A stretch of 64,000 nt of DNA from Treponema_C sp050320395 (GTDB lineage: Bacteria > Spirochaetota > Spirochaetia > Treponematales > Treponemataceae). Position numbers and translations under genes: made by a program. This document shows positions 6,636-15,694 of the stretch, piece by piece. The stretch covers positions 1,550,001 through 1,614,000 of the forward strand of contig NZ_CP144459.1 in the NCBI RefSeq assembly GCF_050320395.1. The letters are read 5' to 3'. The first letter of the stretch is position 1, and each line of letters starts with the position of its first letter. The notes below the pieces were generated by a model, which did not search any database, was not told the origin of the DNA, and saw only the letters and a list, made by a program, of their open reading frames with translations.

Positions 6636-8354
6636 ATGTTTTTCGGGTTTAAATCAAAGCGCAGCAAAAAAACTGTCGGCTCTGTTCCGTGGTGGAAAAC
6701 GCGTACGGTATATCAGATTTATCCGCGCAGTTTTTGCGATTCCAACGGCGACGGCATAGGTGATATTAGAGGAATTATTTCAAAGCTCGATTATCTTGCG
6801 GATTTGGGAGTCGGTATCATTTGGCTTTCTCCGGTATATAATTCACCGAATGACGACAACGGCTACGATATAAGCGATTACCGCTCAATCCATCCCGACT
6901 TCGGTACCCTTTCGGATATGAAGCGTTTAATTGCCGAAGCGGAAAGGCGGGATATAAAAATTATTATGGATTTGGTAATCAATCATACCTCCGATGAGCA
7001 CGAATGGTTTAAACAAAGCCGATCTTCAAAAGACAATCCCTACCGGGACTATTATATTTGGCACGAAGGCAAAAACGGTAAGGAGCCGAATAACTGGACA
7101 AGTTTTTTTGCCGGAAGCGCATGGGAAAAAGATGTTCGCACGGGAGAATACTATCTGCACCTCTTTTCAAAAAAGCAGCCGGATTTAAACTGGAAAAATC
7201 CCAAGGTTGCCGAAGAAGTTCGCTCAATATTAAAATATTGGCTCGACATGGGCATTGCGGGGTTCCGCTGCGACGTTATAAACGTTATCTATAAAACCTC
7301 TTTGGAGGACGGAAAAAAACGGCTTATTTTAACCGGACGGGAACACTACCTTTCTCAAAAGGGCTGCCACAGTATTTTACGCTCCCTCAAAAGCGACGTA
7401 TTTTCACAATACGACTGTTTTACCGTCGGCGAAACGGTTATGGTGTCTACAGCCGATGCAAATGAATTGTGCGCACCGGAGCGTAAAGAACTTGATATGG
7501 TATTTTCATTCGAACATATGGATGCCGACTGCATAAACAATAAATGGTTTAAAACTTCTTTTAAGCCCGAAAAACTCTTTTCCGTGCTCGAAAAATGGCA
7601 AAACGAAGTCGACTGGAACGCAAACTATTTTGAAAACCATGACCAGCCGCGGATTGTCAGCCGCTACGGCTCTTTTACGGGAATTGCGGAAAGCGAAAAA
7701 GAAGGGCGCGAGCGTTTTGCAAAACTCTTTGCCGTTTTGCTTTTTACCCTGCGAGGCACTCCTTTTATGTATCAGGGACAGGAACTCGGAATGACAAACG
7801 GCGACTTTAAAGATTGGGGCGATTTACGCGATGTGGAATCCTTTAACGTCGCAGGCCTTATGAAAAAACTGCATTTTCCCGCCTCAAAAGTATGGAAGCT
7901 TATTTTAAAAGCTTCGCGGGACAATGCGCGAACCCCCATGCAGTGGTCGGCCGAATCCGGAGGAGGCTTTACTGCCGGTACCCCCTGGATAAAGCTCAAT
8001 GCAAACCGAGCGCACATAAATGCCCGAGAGCAAATATCGCGCGAAGATTCGGTTTATGCCTTTTATAAAAAGCTGATTGCCCTGCGAAATGAAACTCCCG
8101 AACTTTCGGAAGGCTCTTTTAAACGCATAAAAAGCCCCAAAAACGTATTCGCTTATCTTCGCAGTTTAAGCGCTCACAACTGCCTTGTTTTATTAAACTT
8201 TAACCGCCATGCAATACGGCTCAATCACGACATACAAAAATATCTCGTGCCTGAAAAAAACGGTCATGCAGGTCGGATTTTATGCAGCAACGACTCGCAT
8301 AATCCTCTGTCGGGCACTCTCGGAGCGCATCAAGCCTGCATTATCAGGTTATAG
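6636..8354 (+). CDS. GH13 alpha-glucosidase (oligo-1,6-glucosidase type)
   Basis: Cytoplasmic glycoside hydrolase of 572 aa without signal peptide; acts on alpha-glucosidic bonds of short oligosaccharides. The four GH13 regions are intact: DLVINHTSDEHEWF, GFRCDVINV (nucleophile Asp), the GETV acid/base Glu and FENHDQ (transition-state Asp). The start WWKTRTVYQIYPRSFCDSNG is typical of the oligo-1,6-glucosidase, trehalose-6-phosphate hydrolase and sucrose isomerase subgroup, which cannot be told apart here. The 5' end is standard with SD and promoter. The J-domain gene follows after 5 nt. Confidence 0.88.
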   Translation: MFFGFKSKRSKKTVGSVPWWKTRTVYQIYPRSFCDSNGDGIGDIRGIISKLDYLADLGVGIIWLSPVYNSPNDDNGYDISDYRSIHPDFGTLSDMKRLIAEAERRDIKIIMDLVINHTSDEHEWFKQSRSSKDNPYRDYYIWHEGKNGKEPNNWTSFFAGSAWEKDVRTGEYYLHLFSKKQPDLNWKNPKVAEEVRSILKYWLDMGIAGFRCDVINVIYKTSLEDGKKRLILTGREHYLSQKGCHSILRSLKSDVFSQYDCFTVGETVMVSTADANELCAPERKELDMVFSFEHMDADCINNKWFKTSFKPEKLFSVLEKWQNEVDWNANYFENHDQPRIVSRYGSFTGIAESEKEGRERFAKLFAVLLFTLRGTPFMYQGQELGMTNGDFKDWGDLRDVESFNVAGLMKKLHFPASKVWKLILKASRDNARTPMQWSAESGGGFTAGTPWIKLNANRAHINAREQISREDSVYAFYKKLIALRNETPELSEGSFKRIKSPKNVFAYLRSLSAHNCLVLLNFNRHAIRLNHDIQKYLVPEKNGHAGRILCSNDSHNPLSGTLGAHQACIIRL

Positions 8355-8359
8355 GCATA

Positions 8360-8857
8360 ATGGTTTGCGAAAATCTCTTTGACCGGCTCGGTTCGGTTCT
8401 AAAAGACTATATCGACGACGAGAATTTGCAAAAGCAAAACGATTTGCAAAGGCAAAACCGTGCGGCTGCCGATGAGGGCGGTAACAAACAGGCGGAACCT
8501 GAAAGTGCGGGGGCATACACTGCAAATGCTCCGTCCGGCGCGGCGGAAGCCGCGCACGGGAAAAAAAACAAAAGCTCCGCCGAAAAAAAACACAGCGGAC
8601 AAAGCGGGCAAAAAAGCCGCGCGCGCGGTATTGTATATAAGGCCCTGAGCGCTGCACTTATTGAAGATTTTACTATTCTGGGACTTTCCCCCGACGCCGA
8701 TTTTCAAACCTGCAAAAAACGCTATAAACAGCTTCTCCACCTGTATCATCCCGATAAGTACGGGAACGGAACACGGAAACAGGAGGAAGCAAGCGCTTTA
8801 ACGATGAGAATTCACCAAGCTTTTAAAAATGTGGAAAAGTTTAAAACACGCGTCTAA
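8360..8857 (+). CDS. J-domain protein, C-terminal DnaJ domain
   Basis: 165 aa. The first ~95 residues are a low-complexity, Ala/Gln/Lys-rich linker with a short helix at the very start. Residues ~100-165 form a J domain (DFTILGLSPDADFQTCKKRYK, then the HPD tripeptide in LYHPDKYG, and a final helix). J domains stimulate DnaK-type ATPases, so this is probably a specialised Hsp70 recruiter rather than DnaJ itself, as Gly/Phe and zinc domains are absent. It starts 5 nt after the glucosidase stop with only a weak AGG upstream. Confidence 0.8.
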   Translation: MVCENLFDRLGSVLKDYIDDENLQKQNDLQRQNRAAADEGGNKQAEPESAGAYTANAPSGAAEAAHGKKNKSSAEKKHSGQSGQKSRARGIVYKALSAALIEDFTILGLSPDADFQTCKKRYKQLLHLYHPDKYGNGTRKQEEASALTMRIHQAFKNVEKFKTRV

Positions 8858-8890
8858 ATATTACGGCGGCAAAACTCTCATTATTTTAAA

Positions 8891-8917
8891 CGCTTTCTCA
8901 CTTGCGTTGTGAAAGCG
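8891..8917. repeat. Hairpin between convergent genes
   Basis: CGCTTTC (8891-8897) and GAAAGCG (8911-8917) flank TCACTTGCGTTGT. Arm ends and loop resemble those of the hairpin at 2481-2506 (TTCTCGCTTCGCTGTGAA there, TTCTCACTTGCGTTGTGAA here). It may serve as a weak shared terminator between the J-domain gene and the response regulator. Confidence 0.6.
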
Positions 8918-8921
8918 CATG

Positions 8922-10283
8922 CTATGTTGCGTTACCGTCTTCTTCGGCGTATTCGTCGAGTTTGCGGTGAAGGGTTTTACGCCCTATGCCGAGGATGTCG
9001 GCGGTTTTCGATTTATTTCCCTTATTGATTGCAAGGTTTTGTCTTATGATTATTTTTTCCGCCTCGGCCATTGTAATGCCTGCAGGGACTGCAATCGAAT
9101 CGGCTTCGGCATTTCCGGCAATCGTCGGCGGCAAATCTTCAAGTTTTATAACGGAACCCGAACACATAACAACCGCACTTTCCAAACAGTTGCGAAGCTG
9201 GCGTATATTTCCCGGCCAGTCGAATTTATAAAGAGCGGCGCGGGCGCGGGCATCTATACCTTCGATGTTTTTTCCGTTTTCTTTTGCAAATTCCTGCAAA
9301 AAGGCCGTAATAAGCAGGGGAATATCATCGCGCCGCTCGCGGAGGGGCGGTACGTGAATATGGACGACATTCAGCCTGTAGTACAGATCTTCACGGAAGC
9401 GGCCTTCGGCAACCTCTTTTTCCAAATCGCGGTTTGTCGCGGTTATAAGCCGCACATCGACTTCAACGGTTTCTTCGCCGCCGACGCGCTCAAAGCGTTT
9501 ATCCTGCAAAACGCGCAGTATCTTTATCTGCACGTTTTGGTCGATTTCGCCGATTTCGTCCAAAAAAATCGTACCCTTATGTGCAAGTTCAAAACGGCCG
9601 CGTTTGCGTGCAAGGGCTCCCGTAAAAGCGCCCTTTTCATGGCCGAACAATTCACTTTCAAGCAAACTTTCAGATAAGGCGGCGCAGTGTACCTTAATCA
9701 TGGGATTTTCATGCCGGGGCGATAAATTGTGCAGGGCATTCGCAATCAATTCTTTACCGACGCCGCTTTCTCCGGTAATAAGGACGGAGGCCTTTGAACT
9801 TGCGGCTTTACGCACCGTTTCAAAGATTCGCTGCATTTCGGCGCTTTTTCCTATAATCGATTCAAAGGATTTACGGCTGTTTAATTCTTCCTGTAATTCT
9901 TTATGCTTTAAGGCGAGTTCTCTTCCCTGAAGGGCGCGCTTTACGATAAGAATCAACTGGTCAAGGTTTAAAGGCTTGGTTAAAAAATCGTAGGCGCCGT
10001 TTCTCATCGCATCGACTGCACTGTCTATACTGCCGTGTCCGGTAAGAACGATAACGGGGATTCCCGGATTTTCGGCGGCAATCTTTGCAAGAACCTGCTC
10101 TCCGCTTATTTTCGGCATGCGTAAATCGGTTATCACAAGGTCTATATCGCCCTTTTGAATGCGCTCCAAGCCGGCCTTACCGTCGGCGGCCAAAGCGACC
10201 GTGTAATCTTCAAGTTCGAGAGCGGCTGCAAGACCTTCACGTATGTTTTTTTCATCATCGATAATTAAAATCGTATACTGCAT
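8922..10283 (-). CDS. NtrC-family sigma-54-dependent response regulator
   Basis: 453 aa in three parts. The receiver domain is residues 1-120, with acidic pocket IIDDEKN and phospho-acceptor in LVITDLRMP. The AAA+ domain is residues ~140-375, with Walker A GESGVGKELIA, the sigma-54 contact loop GAFTGA, and FLDEIGE. A Fis-type helix-turn-helix closes the protein (KSKTADILGIGRKTLHRKL). It activates sigma-54 promoters on phosphorylation. It lies 2 nt after its kinase gene and has GGAG before the ATG. rpoN and target promoters are not in the window. Confidence 0.93.
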   Translation of the reverse strand: MQYTILIIDDEKNIREGLAAALELEDYTVALAADGKAGLERIQKGDIDLVITDLRMPKISGEQVLAKIAAENPGIPVIVLTGHGSIDSAVDAMRNGAYDFLTKPLNLDQLILIVKRALQGRELALKHKELQEELNSRKSFESIIGKSAEMQRIFETVRKAASSKASVLITGESGVGKELIANALHNLSPRHENPMIKVHCAALSESLLESELFGHEKGAFTGALARKRGRFELAHKGTIFLDEIGEIDQNVQIKILRVLQDKRFERVGGEETVEVDVRLITATNRDLEKEVAEGRFREDLYYRLNVVHIHVPPLRERRDDIPLLITAFLQEFAKENGKNIEGIDARARAALYKFDWPGNIRQLRNCLESAVVMCSGSVIKLEDLPPTIAGNAEADSIAVPAGITMAEAEKIIIRQNLAINKGNKSKTADILGIGRKTLHRKLDEYAEEDGNAT

Positions 10284-10285
10284 GT

Positions 10286-11467
10286 TTATTCTCCGTTATA
10301 TTCCAAAAGCCGCCTTTCTTTTTGCGGTATCGGAAAAGACATGGCAAAGATTGTTCCCTCTCCCGGAAAGGATTTGACATCTATGTCGCCCCCGAATTCT
10401 TTAACGATTTTATACACCATAGTCAAGCCCAAACCCGTACCTTGGGCCTTGGTTGTAAAATAGGGTTCAAATATACGGCCGACTGTTTTTTCATCCATGC
10501 CCTCTCCCGAATCGGCAACGCTTACGACAAAGCGGTCGTTTTTTGCCGCGGCACTTATCCATAAAACGCCTCCGTCGGGCATTGCCGCAACGGAATTTTG
10601 AACCAAATTGTTCAAAATCTGCCGGAAAAGTTTTGAATCGAGCATAATGTGCGGTGCTTTTGCAGGAAATTCGGTTTGTAAGCCGATATGTTTTTGTTCA
10701 AGTTCGGCTTTTATAAAATCGGCAAAACTTTGCAAAAGGGGAACGGGATTTAAAGCTTCCAATTCGGCACTGACGGGACGGACGGCGAATAAAAAGTCCA
10801 CAATTATTTGATTGAGTCTGTCTATTTCTTCGGTAACCGTTTCAAGATATTTTTCGGCATATTTTTCATCGGGCAGTTTTCCGCCGCTTTTACGGGCTTT
10901 TTTAAGGGCTTTTTGAATCAACTGTATATGAATGCTGATTGCTCCGAGCGGATTTTTTATTTCGTGCGCGACGCTTGCGGCAAGGTTTGTTAAACTTGCA
11001 AGATTTTCCATGCGCCGCATAAGCACTTCACGCCTGTGTTTTTCGGTTATATCGTCAATTTGAATAATATAGCCTGCAATTTTTTTTGAACGCACAAGGG
11101 GGAGCACCGCTATATGTACAAAGCGTACGGAGCCTCCGGTACCGCTCAAGGTAAAATCTTCGCTTATAACTTTTTTTTGCGTATCGCTGCTGCTTTTTAA
11201 AAAATCGGCAATGCTTTCATCACGGATTTGCTCCCACACGCAAGCCGATGAAGGACACTGCATATGCATGGGAATATACATCTGAGCCGCCTTATTTACG
11301 ATGACCGGCTGCCAATGAGAATCGCAGACAATGAGACCGGTGCTCAAGGATTCAAAAACGGCATCAAGCAATTCGGCTTCGTCATTTAAAACATCGAAAA
11401 GCCGCTGAATCTGCTCGGGAGTCAACTTTGAAATCTTATCGTTTAAGCGTTTAACAAAGCCCCTCAT
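10286..11467 (-). CDS. Cytoplasmic PAS sensor histidine kinase
   Basis: 393 aa. A short N-terminal helix region and a PAS domain (residues ~30-150) precede the dimerisation/phospho-acceptor domain with H-box AASVAHEIKNPLGA and the ATPase domain (NNLVQNSVAAMPDGG, DSGEGM, GTGLGLTMVYKIV). No membrane segments are seen, so it senses a cytoplasmic signal, as NtrB does. It directly precedes the NtrC-type regulator and is almost certainly its partner. No Shine-Dalgarno sequence is evident at the ATG. Confidence 0.92.
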   Translation of the reverse strand: MRGFVKRLNDKISKLTPEQIQRLFDVLNDEAELLDAVFESLSTGLIVCDSHWQPVIVNKAAQMYIPMHMQCPSSACVWEQIRDESIADFLKSSSDTQKKVISEDFTLSGTGGSVRFVHIAVLPLVRSKKIAGYIIQIDDITEKHRREVLMRRMENLASLTNLAASVAHEIKNPLGAISIHIQLIQKALKKARKSGGKLPDEKYAEKYLETVTEEIDRLNQIIVDFLFAVRPVSAELEALNPVPLLQSFADFIKAELEQKHIGLQTEFPAKAPHIMLDSKLFRQILNNLVQNSVAAMPDGGVLWISAAAKNDRFVVSVADSGEGMDEKTVGRIFEPYFTTKAQGTGLGLTMVYKIVKEFGGDIDVKSFPGEGTIFAMSFPIPQKERRLLEYNGE

Positions 11468-11488
11468 CGGTATTTTTTGTCAGTCCTT

Positions 11489-12718
11489 TTAAGATGCGCA
11501 ATCGGAAAAAGACTCTTCCAAAAACGCATAAGCCAAACTTTCCAATGCGGAAACGGGCGATTGGTTATATACGCGTATGTACTCATACGAACGCCGAAGC
11601 GCTTCTCCTATACGCGTACGATAGGCAATACTTGCAGCATCCGCGGTTTGCGGGCCTTCGGCAGCTGTGTTGCGCGGCAAAGCCTGAAGCACGCCGTCAA
11701 AAAAAAGCGAAAGCATAATGCGCGGTTCAAAATTCTTTAAACGCTTTACCAAAGCATCGATGTCGGGTACGTCGTTATGCCGTAAGGAATCGGTAAAACT
11801 GCGGGCTTCCCGCTCTATATCCTCTACGCTTGCAGGCAAAAAGCCGTTCAAATAGGTACCTATCGAATCGAAACCGTCTTCGTGAAAAATACGCCGGACT
11901 ACTTCCGATTGGCGCTCTGCACTGCGTTCGTTAAAGCTATAGGTGCGGACACGAGACAAAATTGTAGGCAAAACGGCGTTTTTCCGTTCGGCGGTTAAAA
12001 TAAAAAACGCGTCGGCAGGAGGTTCTTCCAAAATTTTTAAAAGAGCGTTTTTTACGCTGTCCTGCATACGGTCGGCGTGTTCGAAAATGAGTACACGCTT
12101 TCCTTCGGATGCGCTAAGGCGCGCCCACGAGGATGCTTTACGTATTTGAGAAACGGGTATAGAATCGTACATAAATGAAGATTCAAGCTTTACGCATTGC
12201 GCGCAAAGATTTTCAAGCGTTTTTTCCAAAGCATCGGCTTCCTGCAAGGGGCGAAGGGGATCCAGTTCTTCCAAATATTCATCTATAACCGAAGTGATTG
12301 CGGCTATTTTTGAAACTTTTTCATCCCCTCCCCATAAAACCTGATTAAAGCGGGCTGTCAATTTACGAACGCTTCGTACAAAAAGATAGCGGGCAGCCGC
12401 AATATATGAGGCATTGTTTTGTGCGGCCGTTTTCAACGTTTTTGCCGCAGCGGCGATTTCCAAGGTACAGTCGCGGCTTCCGGCTAAAAGCAGCTCCGGG
12501 CTTACCAAACTTTTATGTTTTAAGCAGGACGGACAGGTACACTGCCACATTCCTTTCGGATTTGCCGAACAGGAAAGAACGCGCGCCGTTTCCAAGGCTG
12601 CGGTCAATTTTCCGGACATTGCAGGCCCTGCAAATAAGAGGGCTTGGGGAAGCGTTCCGCCCCTTATATCGTCTCCGATAAGAGAGGCGGCATTTTGGTA
12701 TAAGAGGTTTTCAAACAT
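11489..12718 (-). CDS. holB: DNA polymerase III delta' subunit-like clamp-loader protein
   Basis: 409 aa. The N-terminal AAA+ fold has a slightly degenerate P-loop (FAGPAMSGKLTAALETARVL), a zinc-binding knuckle (CTCPSCLKHKS), and the segment KRVLIFEHADRMQDSVKNALLKILEEPP that defines the delta'/gamma family, then the sensor region TILSRVRTYSF. The C-terminal part is poorly conserved. It loads the sliding clamp with DnaX and HolA. Strong AGGAGG before the ATG. It overlaps the cvpA stop by 8 nt in a compact operon with murG. Confidence 0.88.
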   Translation of the reverse strand: MFENLLYQNAASLIGDDIRGGTLPQALLFAGPAMSGKLTAALETARVLSCSANPKGMWQCTCPSCLKHKSLVSPELLLAGSRDCTLEIAAAAKTLKTAAQNNASYIAAARYLFVRSVRKLTARFNQVLWGGDEKVSKIAAITSVIDEYLEELDPLRPLQEADALEKTLENLCAQCVKLESSFMYDSIPVSQIRKASSWARLSASEGKRVLIFEHADRMQDSVKNALLKILEEPPADAFFILTAERKNAVLPTILSRVRTYSFNERSAERQSEVVRRIFHEDGFDSIGTYLNGFLPASVEDIEREARSFTDSLRHNDVPDIDALVKRLKNFEPRIMLSLFFDGVLQALPRNTAAEGPQTADAASIAYRTRIGEALRRSYEYIRVYNQSPVSALESLAYAFLEESFSDCAS

Positions 12719-13268
12719 GGAATCCTCCTAAAACCTTGTCCCAAAGCCGGAACGGAATCGGCATTTCCCCTGCAAAAAACGGAGATGCGGCAATAAAATC
12801 CTGCACCCTGCTTACGGGTTTTGCCAAAAATTTTTCCAAAACGGTGTGAAAAAAACTTGTATCCACAAGGGAGCCGATTTTAAACCAGGGCTGTGCATAT
12901 AAGATGACGAGTACAAGGAAAATGAGCAATAAACCCTCGGCAGCTCCGAAAAAAAAGCCCAAAGCACGGTCCAAACCCTGTAATATGTCTCCCGAAAAAA
13001 AAGTACCCACAAAATGCTGAACCAGGCGGACAATCAAATACACAAATACAAATATCAACAAAAAGGCGAGAATCTGCGATACAAAGGCCGATTTAATATG
13101 ACGGTTTATATAGGGCATAAGTTTTGCATAAAACATTACCGCAGCCAAAACACCCAAAACAAGGGAGGCCTTGCCGAAAAGCTCTTTTATAAAACCGTTT
13201 ACCGCACCGTGAATTGCAATAAAAAGAATAATGACGATAAATACTATGTCAAGAAAATTAAATGTCAT
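12711..13268 (-). CDS. CvpA-family membrane protein
   Basis: 185 aa with four transmembrane helices. The CvpA pattern is clear: FNFLDIVFIVIILFIAIHGAVNGFIKELFG, a second helix with VLAAVMFY, and a conserved LGFFFGAAEGLLLIFLVL block. Members affect colicin V production, biofilm or envelope function; the mechanism is not settled. It overlaps both neighbours (murG end and holB start). Confidence 0.85.
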   Translation of the reverse strand: MTFNFLDIVFIVIILFIAIHGAVNGFIKELFGKASLVLGVLAAVMFYAKLMPYINRHIKSAFVSQILAFLLIFVFVYLIVRLVQHFVGTFFSGDILQGLDRALGFFFGAAEGLLLIFLVLVILYAQPWFKIGSLVDTSFFHTVLEKFLAKPVSRVQDFIAASPFFAGEMPIPFRLWDKVLGGFHV

Positions 13269-14463
13269 GTTGTGCTAATACTCCCGTATATAGAATATCG
13301 GCAATTTTGCGTGCGGACTTTTCCCCTCCGGCAGCTTTTAAGGCGGATTTTCCCATATCGGAACGGAAACCGGCATCCTTCATTTGTGTAAGATGCGATT
13401 TTAAAGCAGCCGACAAAGCATCCGGTTGAAGCCCGCCGGCGGCGCTTGAAGCGGATTGCGCTTCCAAAAGAAGGGCCGCTCCCTGATTTACAAACCAAGC
13501 CGCATTTTCAACCTGATCGCCTCTCGTACCCGCCCCGGCAAGGGGCAGTAAAAGCATGGGTTTTGCGCACACGGCGCATTCCCACAAACTGTTTGCTCCC
13601 GCTCGCGAAAAGACAATATCGCAGGCGGCTATAAGATGAGGCATCTGGGCATAGATAAAATCGTAGGGAAGATACCGCTTCCGCAAGCGCGCCGCTTCGA
13701 ATTCGGCGCTCACCGCCCTTTCATAATCGCTTCCCTTCCCCGTTTGATGTACTACGATAAAATGCTCGCACAGCCAATCGAAATTTTTAAAAATCAAATC
13801 ATTGATTTGCCGGGCCCCGCTTGAACCGCCGAGTACAAGCAAAAGAGGCTTTTCGGATTCCGCATCTTTCAAATCCAAAAAAGCGCGGCCTTGAGCGGCA
13901 TCGGCATCGTAAAAAACGGGGCGCACGGGATTTCCCGTAACCAAAAGAGATGATTGCAGTTTTTCGGGGAAAAAGCGTTTCGACTGTTCATACGAAAGTA
14001 AAATACAGGCGGCAAAGCGGCTGTTTAAGCGTGTTGCAAGGCCGGGGGAAAAATCGCATTCATGGGTATATACGGGAATACCGAGCACCTTTGCCGCCGC
14101 ACAGGGCGGAACGCTTACAAAGCCCCCCTTCGAAAAAACCGCAAGCGGTTTTATACGTTTTAAATAAAAAAGGGCGGTAAAAAAACCGGCGGCGATTTTA
14201 AACAGGTCAAACAGATTTTGCAGTGAAAAATACCGCCTGAGCTTACCTGAGGGAATGCCGACAAAGCCGTCAACGGAAGGAAGTCCCCGTCTATTGCGGT
14301 TTGCCTCCACCATATCCCTGTCCCGGCCCGAAGAAGAACCGAACCAGATAATACGCACTGAAGGGTCCCGCTCTTTCAGCTCATCGGCAACCGCCAGCCC
14401 CGGATAGATATGACCGCCCGTACCCCCTCCGGTACATACGACTGTTTTTACGATTTTTTTCAT
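13258..14463 (-). CDS. murG: UDP-N-acetylglucosamine--lipid I transferase
   Basis: Makes lipid II on the inner face of the membrane during peptidoglycan synthesis. 401 aa, longer than the ~360 norm. The donor and acceptor motifs are present: CTGGGTGGHIYPGLAVADEL at the N-terminus, VFSKGGFVSVPPCAAA, VLGGSSGARQINDL, VFSRAGANSLWE and the LLPLAGAGTRGDQVENA loop. The ATG overlaps the ankyrin gene stop. Only weak SD, so coupling to the upstream gene is likely. Confidence 0.94.
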   Translation of the reverse strand: MKKIVKTVVCTGGGTGGHIYPGLAVADELKERDPSVRIIWFGSSSGRDRDMVEANRNRRGLPSVDGFVGIPSGKLRRYFSLQNLFDLFKIAAGFFTALFYLKRIKPLAVFSKGGFVSVPPCAAAKVLGIPVYTHECDFSPGLATRLNSRFAACILLSYEQSKRFFPEKLQSSLLVTGNPVRPVFYDADAAQGRAFLDLKDAESEKPLLLVLGGSSGARQINDLIFKNFDWLCEHFIVVHQTGKGSDYERAVSAEFEAARLRKRYLPYDFIYAQMPHLIAACDIVFSRAGANSLWECAVCAKPMLLLPLAGAGTRGDQVENAAWFVNQGAALLLEAQSASSAAGGLQPDALSAALKSHLTQMKDAGFRSDMGKSALKAAGGEKSARKIADILYTGVLAQHDI

Positions 14464-15383
14464 GGGCGGCCGGATGAAAATAAATCCATAGGAATCTGAT
14501 TTTTAAATACCCTTGCATAATCGAGGGCGGATAAACCCATGCGATCTTTCATGCACACATCACCGCCGTTTTCAAAAAGAAGGCGGCAGATTTTTATATT
14601 GGAAATACCTGCGGCAAGAACCATAAGGGGCTGACCGTCCTTTGCAACCGTATCCAAACGGGCACCGGCTTTAACGAGAGTTTCGGCTACTTCGTAATTA
14701 TTTTTCCATACGGCATCCATCAAAGCCGTGTATCCGCGGTCTTCGGAAGCCGCATCTATGTCGGCCCCCTGTTCTATAAGCCAGTTAACCAGCGCCGGCT
14801 TGTTACAGCGCACGGCAATACAGAGCATGGGAGTCCCCGCCGAATCGCGGATGCTCACATCCATACCCGCCTTCGGGAAAAGAGATGCGGTATTTTCATC
14901 GCCGCGTGCAATGTAGTTTGAAAATGAATCGGGTGTAAGAGGAATCCCGAGTTTAAACAGTTTTTTACGGACTTTTTCCTGTACTTCAAGCTTAACGTAT
15001 ATCGGAAAATCTTTTTTAAGAGTTTCAAGCAAGTCATCGACATCGGAAACAAGAGTGCCCGTTTCGCCGACTATAAAATCGGGAATATTGCCCGCGCCGG
15101 GGACTAAAAAAACGGGTATTTTTTTACCCGCAAATAAACCTGCCGCGTACATAAAGAGGGGTGACAGCGGTATATCCGAGGTATCTAAACAAATACAGTG
15201 GGTTGCCTCATCGATTTTACCGTGCAGCTCTTTAAAATTTTTGAAGGAACTTTCATGGCAAGCCGTAAATTTTCGGGTATCCGCCTTTAAAATCGTATAA
15301 TTTACTTTTTTTGTGTCAAAAAAAGAAGTCAGGGCGTCGGTATGCCTTTTATCTTTTTTCCCCGTAATTATCAACCAATTCAT
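14460..15383 (-). CDS. Ankyrin-repeat protein with unknown N-terminal domain
   Basis: 307 aa. The first ~130 residues look like a small alpha/beta fold (MNWLIITGKKDKRHTDALTS, then HCICLDTSDIPLSPLF and GKKIPVFLVPGAGNIPDFI), reminiscent of flavodoxin or TIR-type proteins but not assignable. About four ankyrin repeats follow (AVRCNKPALVNWLIEQGADI, RGYTALMDAVWKNNYEVAET, and two more), ending near residue 300. No signal peptide. It leads the operon with murG, cvpA, holB and the two-component pair. Role unknown; ankyrins usually bind protein partners. Confidence 0.75.
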   Translation of the reverse strand: MNWLIITGKKDKRHTDALTSFFDTKKVNYTILKADTRKFTACHESSFKNFKELHGKIDEATHCICLDTSDIPLSPLFMYAAGLFAGKKIPVFLVPGAGNIPDFIVGETGTLVSDVDDLLETLKKDFPIYVKLEVQEKVRKKLFKLGIPLTPDSFSNYIARGDENTASLFPKAGMDVSIRDSAGTPMLCIAVRCNKPALVNWLIEQGADIDAASEDRGYTALMDAVWKNNYEVAETLVKAGARLDTVAKDGQPLMVLAAGISNIKICRLLFENGGDVCMKDRMGLSALDYARVFKNQIPMDLFSSGRP

Positions 15384-15455
15384 AAGATTTCAGCAGCTTG
15401 AAGGTTAAATACGGCAAAAAGGCGCGCAGAACAAGGGCCGTATTCTCGGAATTTA

Positions 15456-15497
15456 AAAGGGGCTGTTCAAAAACCTGAGTTTTTGGCCAGCCCCTTT
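15456..15497 (-). terminator. Terminator of tRNA-Phe
   Basis: Long hairpin on the minus strand: AAAGGGGCTG/CAGCCCCTTT outer arms, with an inner CAAAAAC/GTTTTTG stem and CTGA-type loop, followed by TTTT on the minus strand. It begins 2 nt after the tRNA 3' end. Confidence 0.8.
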
Positions 15498-15498
15498 A

Positions 15499-15571
15499 TG
15501 CCGCCGGACAGAATCGAACTGTCGACACATGGATTTTCAGTCCATTGCTCTACCGACTGAGCTACAGCGGC
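15499..15571 (-). tRNA. tRNA-Phe (anticodon GAA)
   Basis: 73-nt cloverleaf on the minus strand. Acceptor GCCGCTG pairs with CGGCGGC (one G-U), discriminator A. Anticodon stem ATGGA/TCCAT with loop CTGAAAA gives anticodon GAA. T arm GACAG-TTCGATT-CTGTC is standard. CCA is not encoded. Confidence 0.95.
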
Positions 15572-15583
15572 GTAACGTTGTAT

Positions 15584-15612
15584 ATAATACATATTTGCAC
15601 GGTTTGTGTCAA
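15584..15612 (-). promoter_or_regulatory. tRNA-Phe promoter
   Basis: Minus strand TTGACA (15607-15612), 17 bp, TATTAT (15584-15589). Confidence 0.72.
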
Positions 15613-15694
15613 GCGGGTAAACGAGGAAAAAATTGATGTTCTTCAAAATAAAACTTGACAAATTGTATTTTATAAAATAGCGTATAAGCAGGTT

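Noticed and set aside
8919..9677. 252-codon plus-strand open frame in the response regulator
   Set aside because: Antisense to conserved AAA+ motifs; no SD and no recognisable domain.
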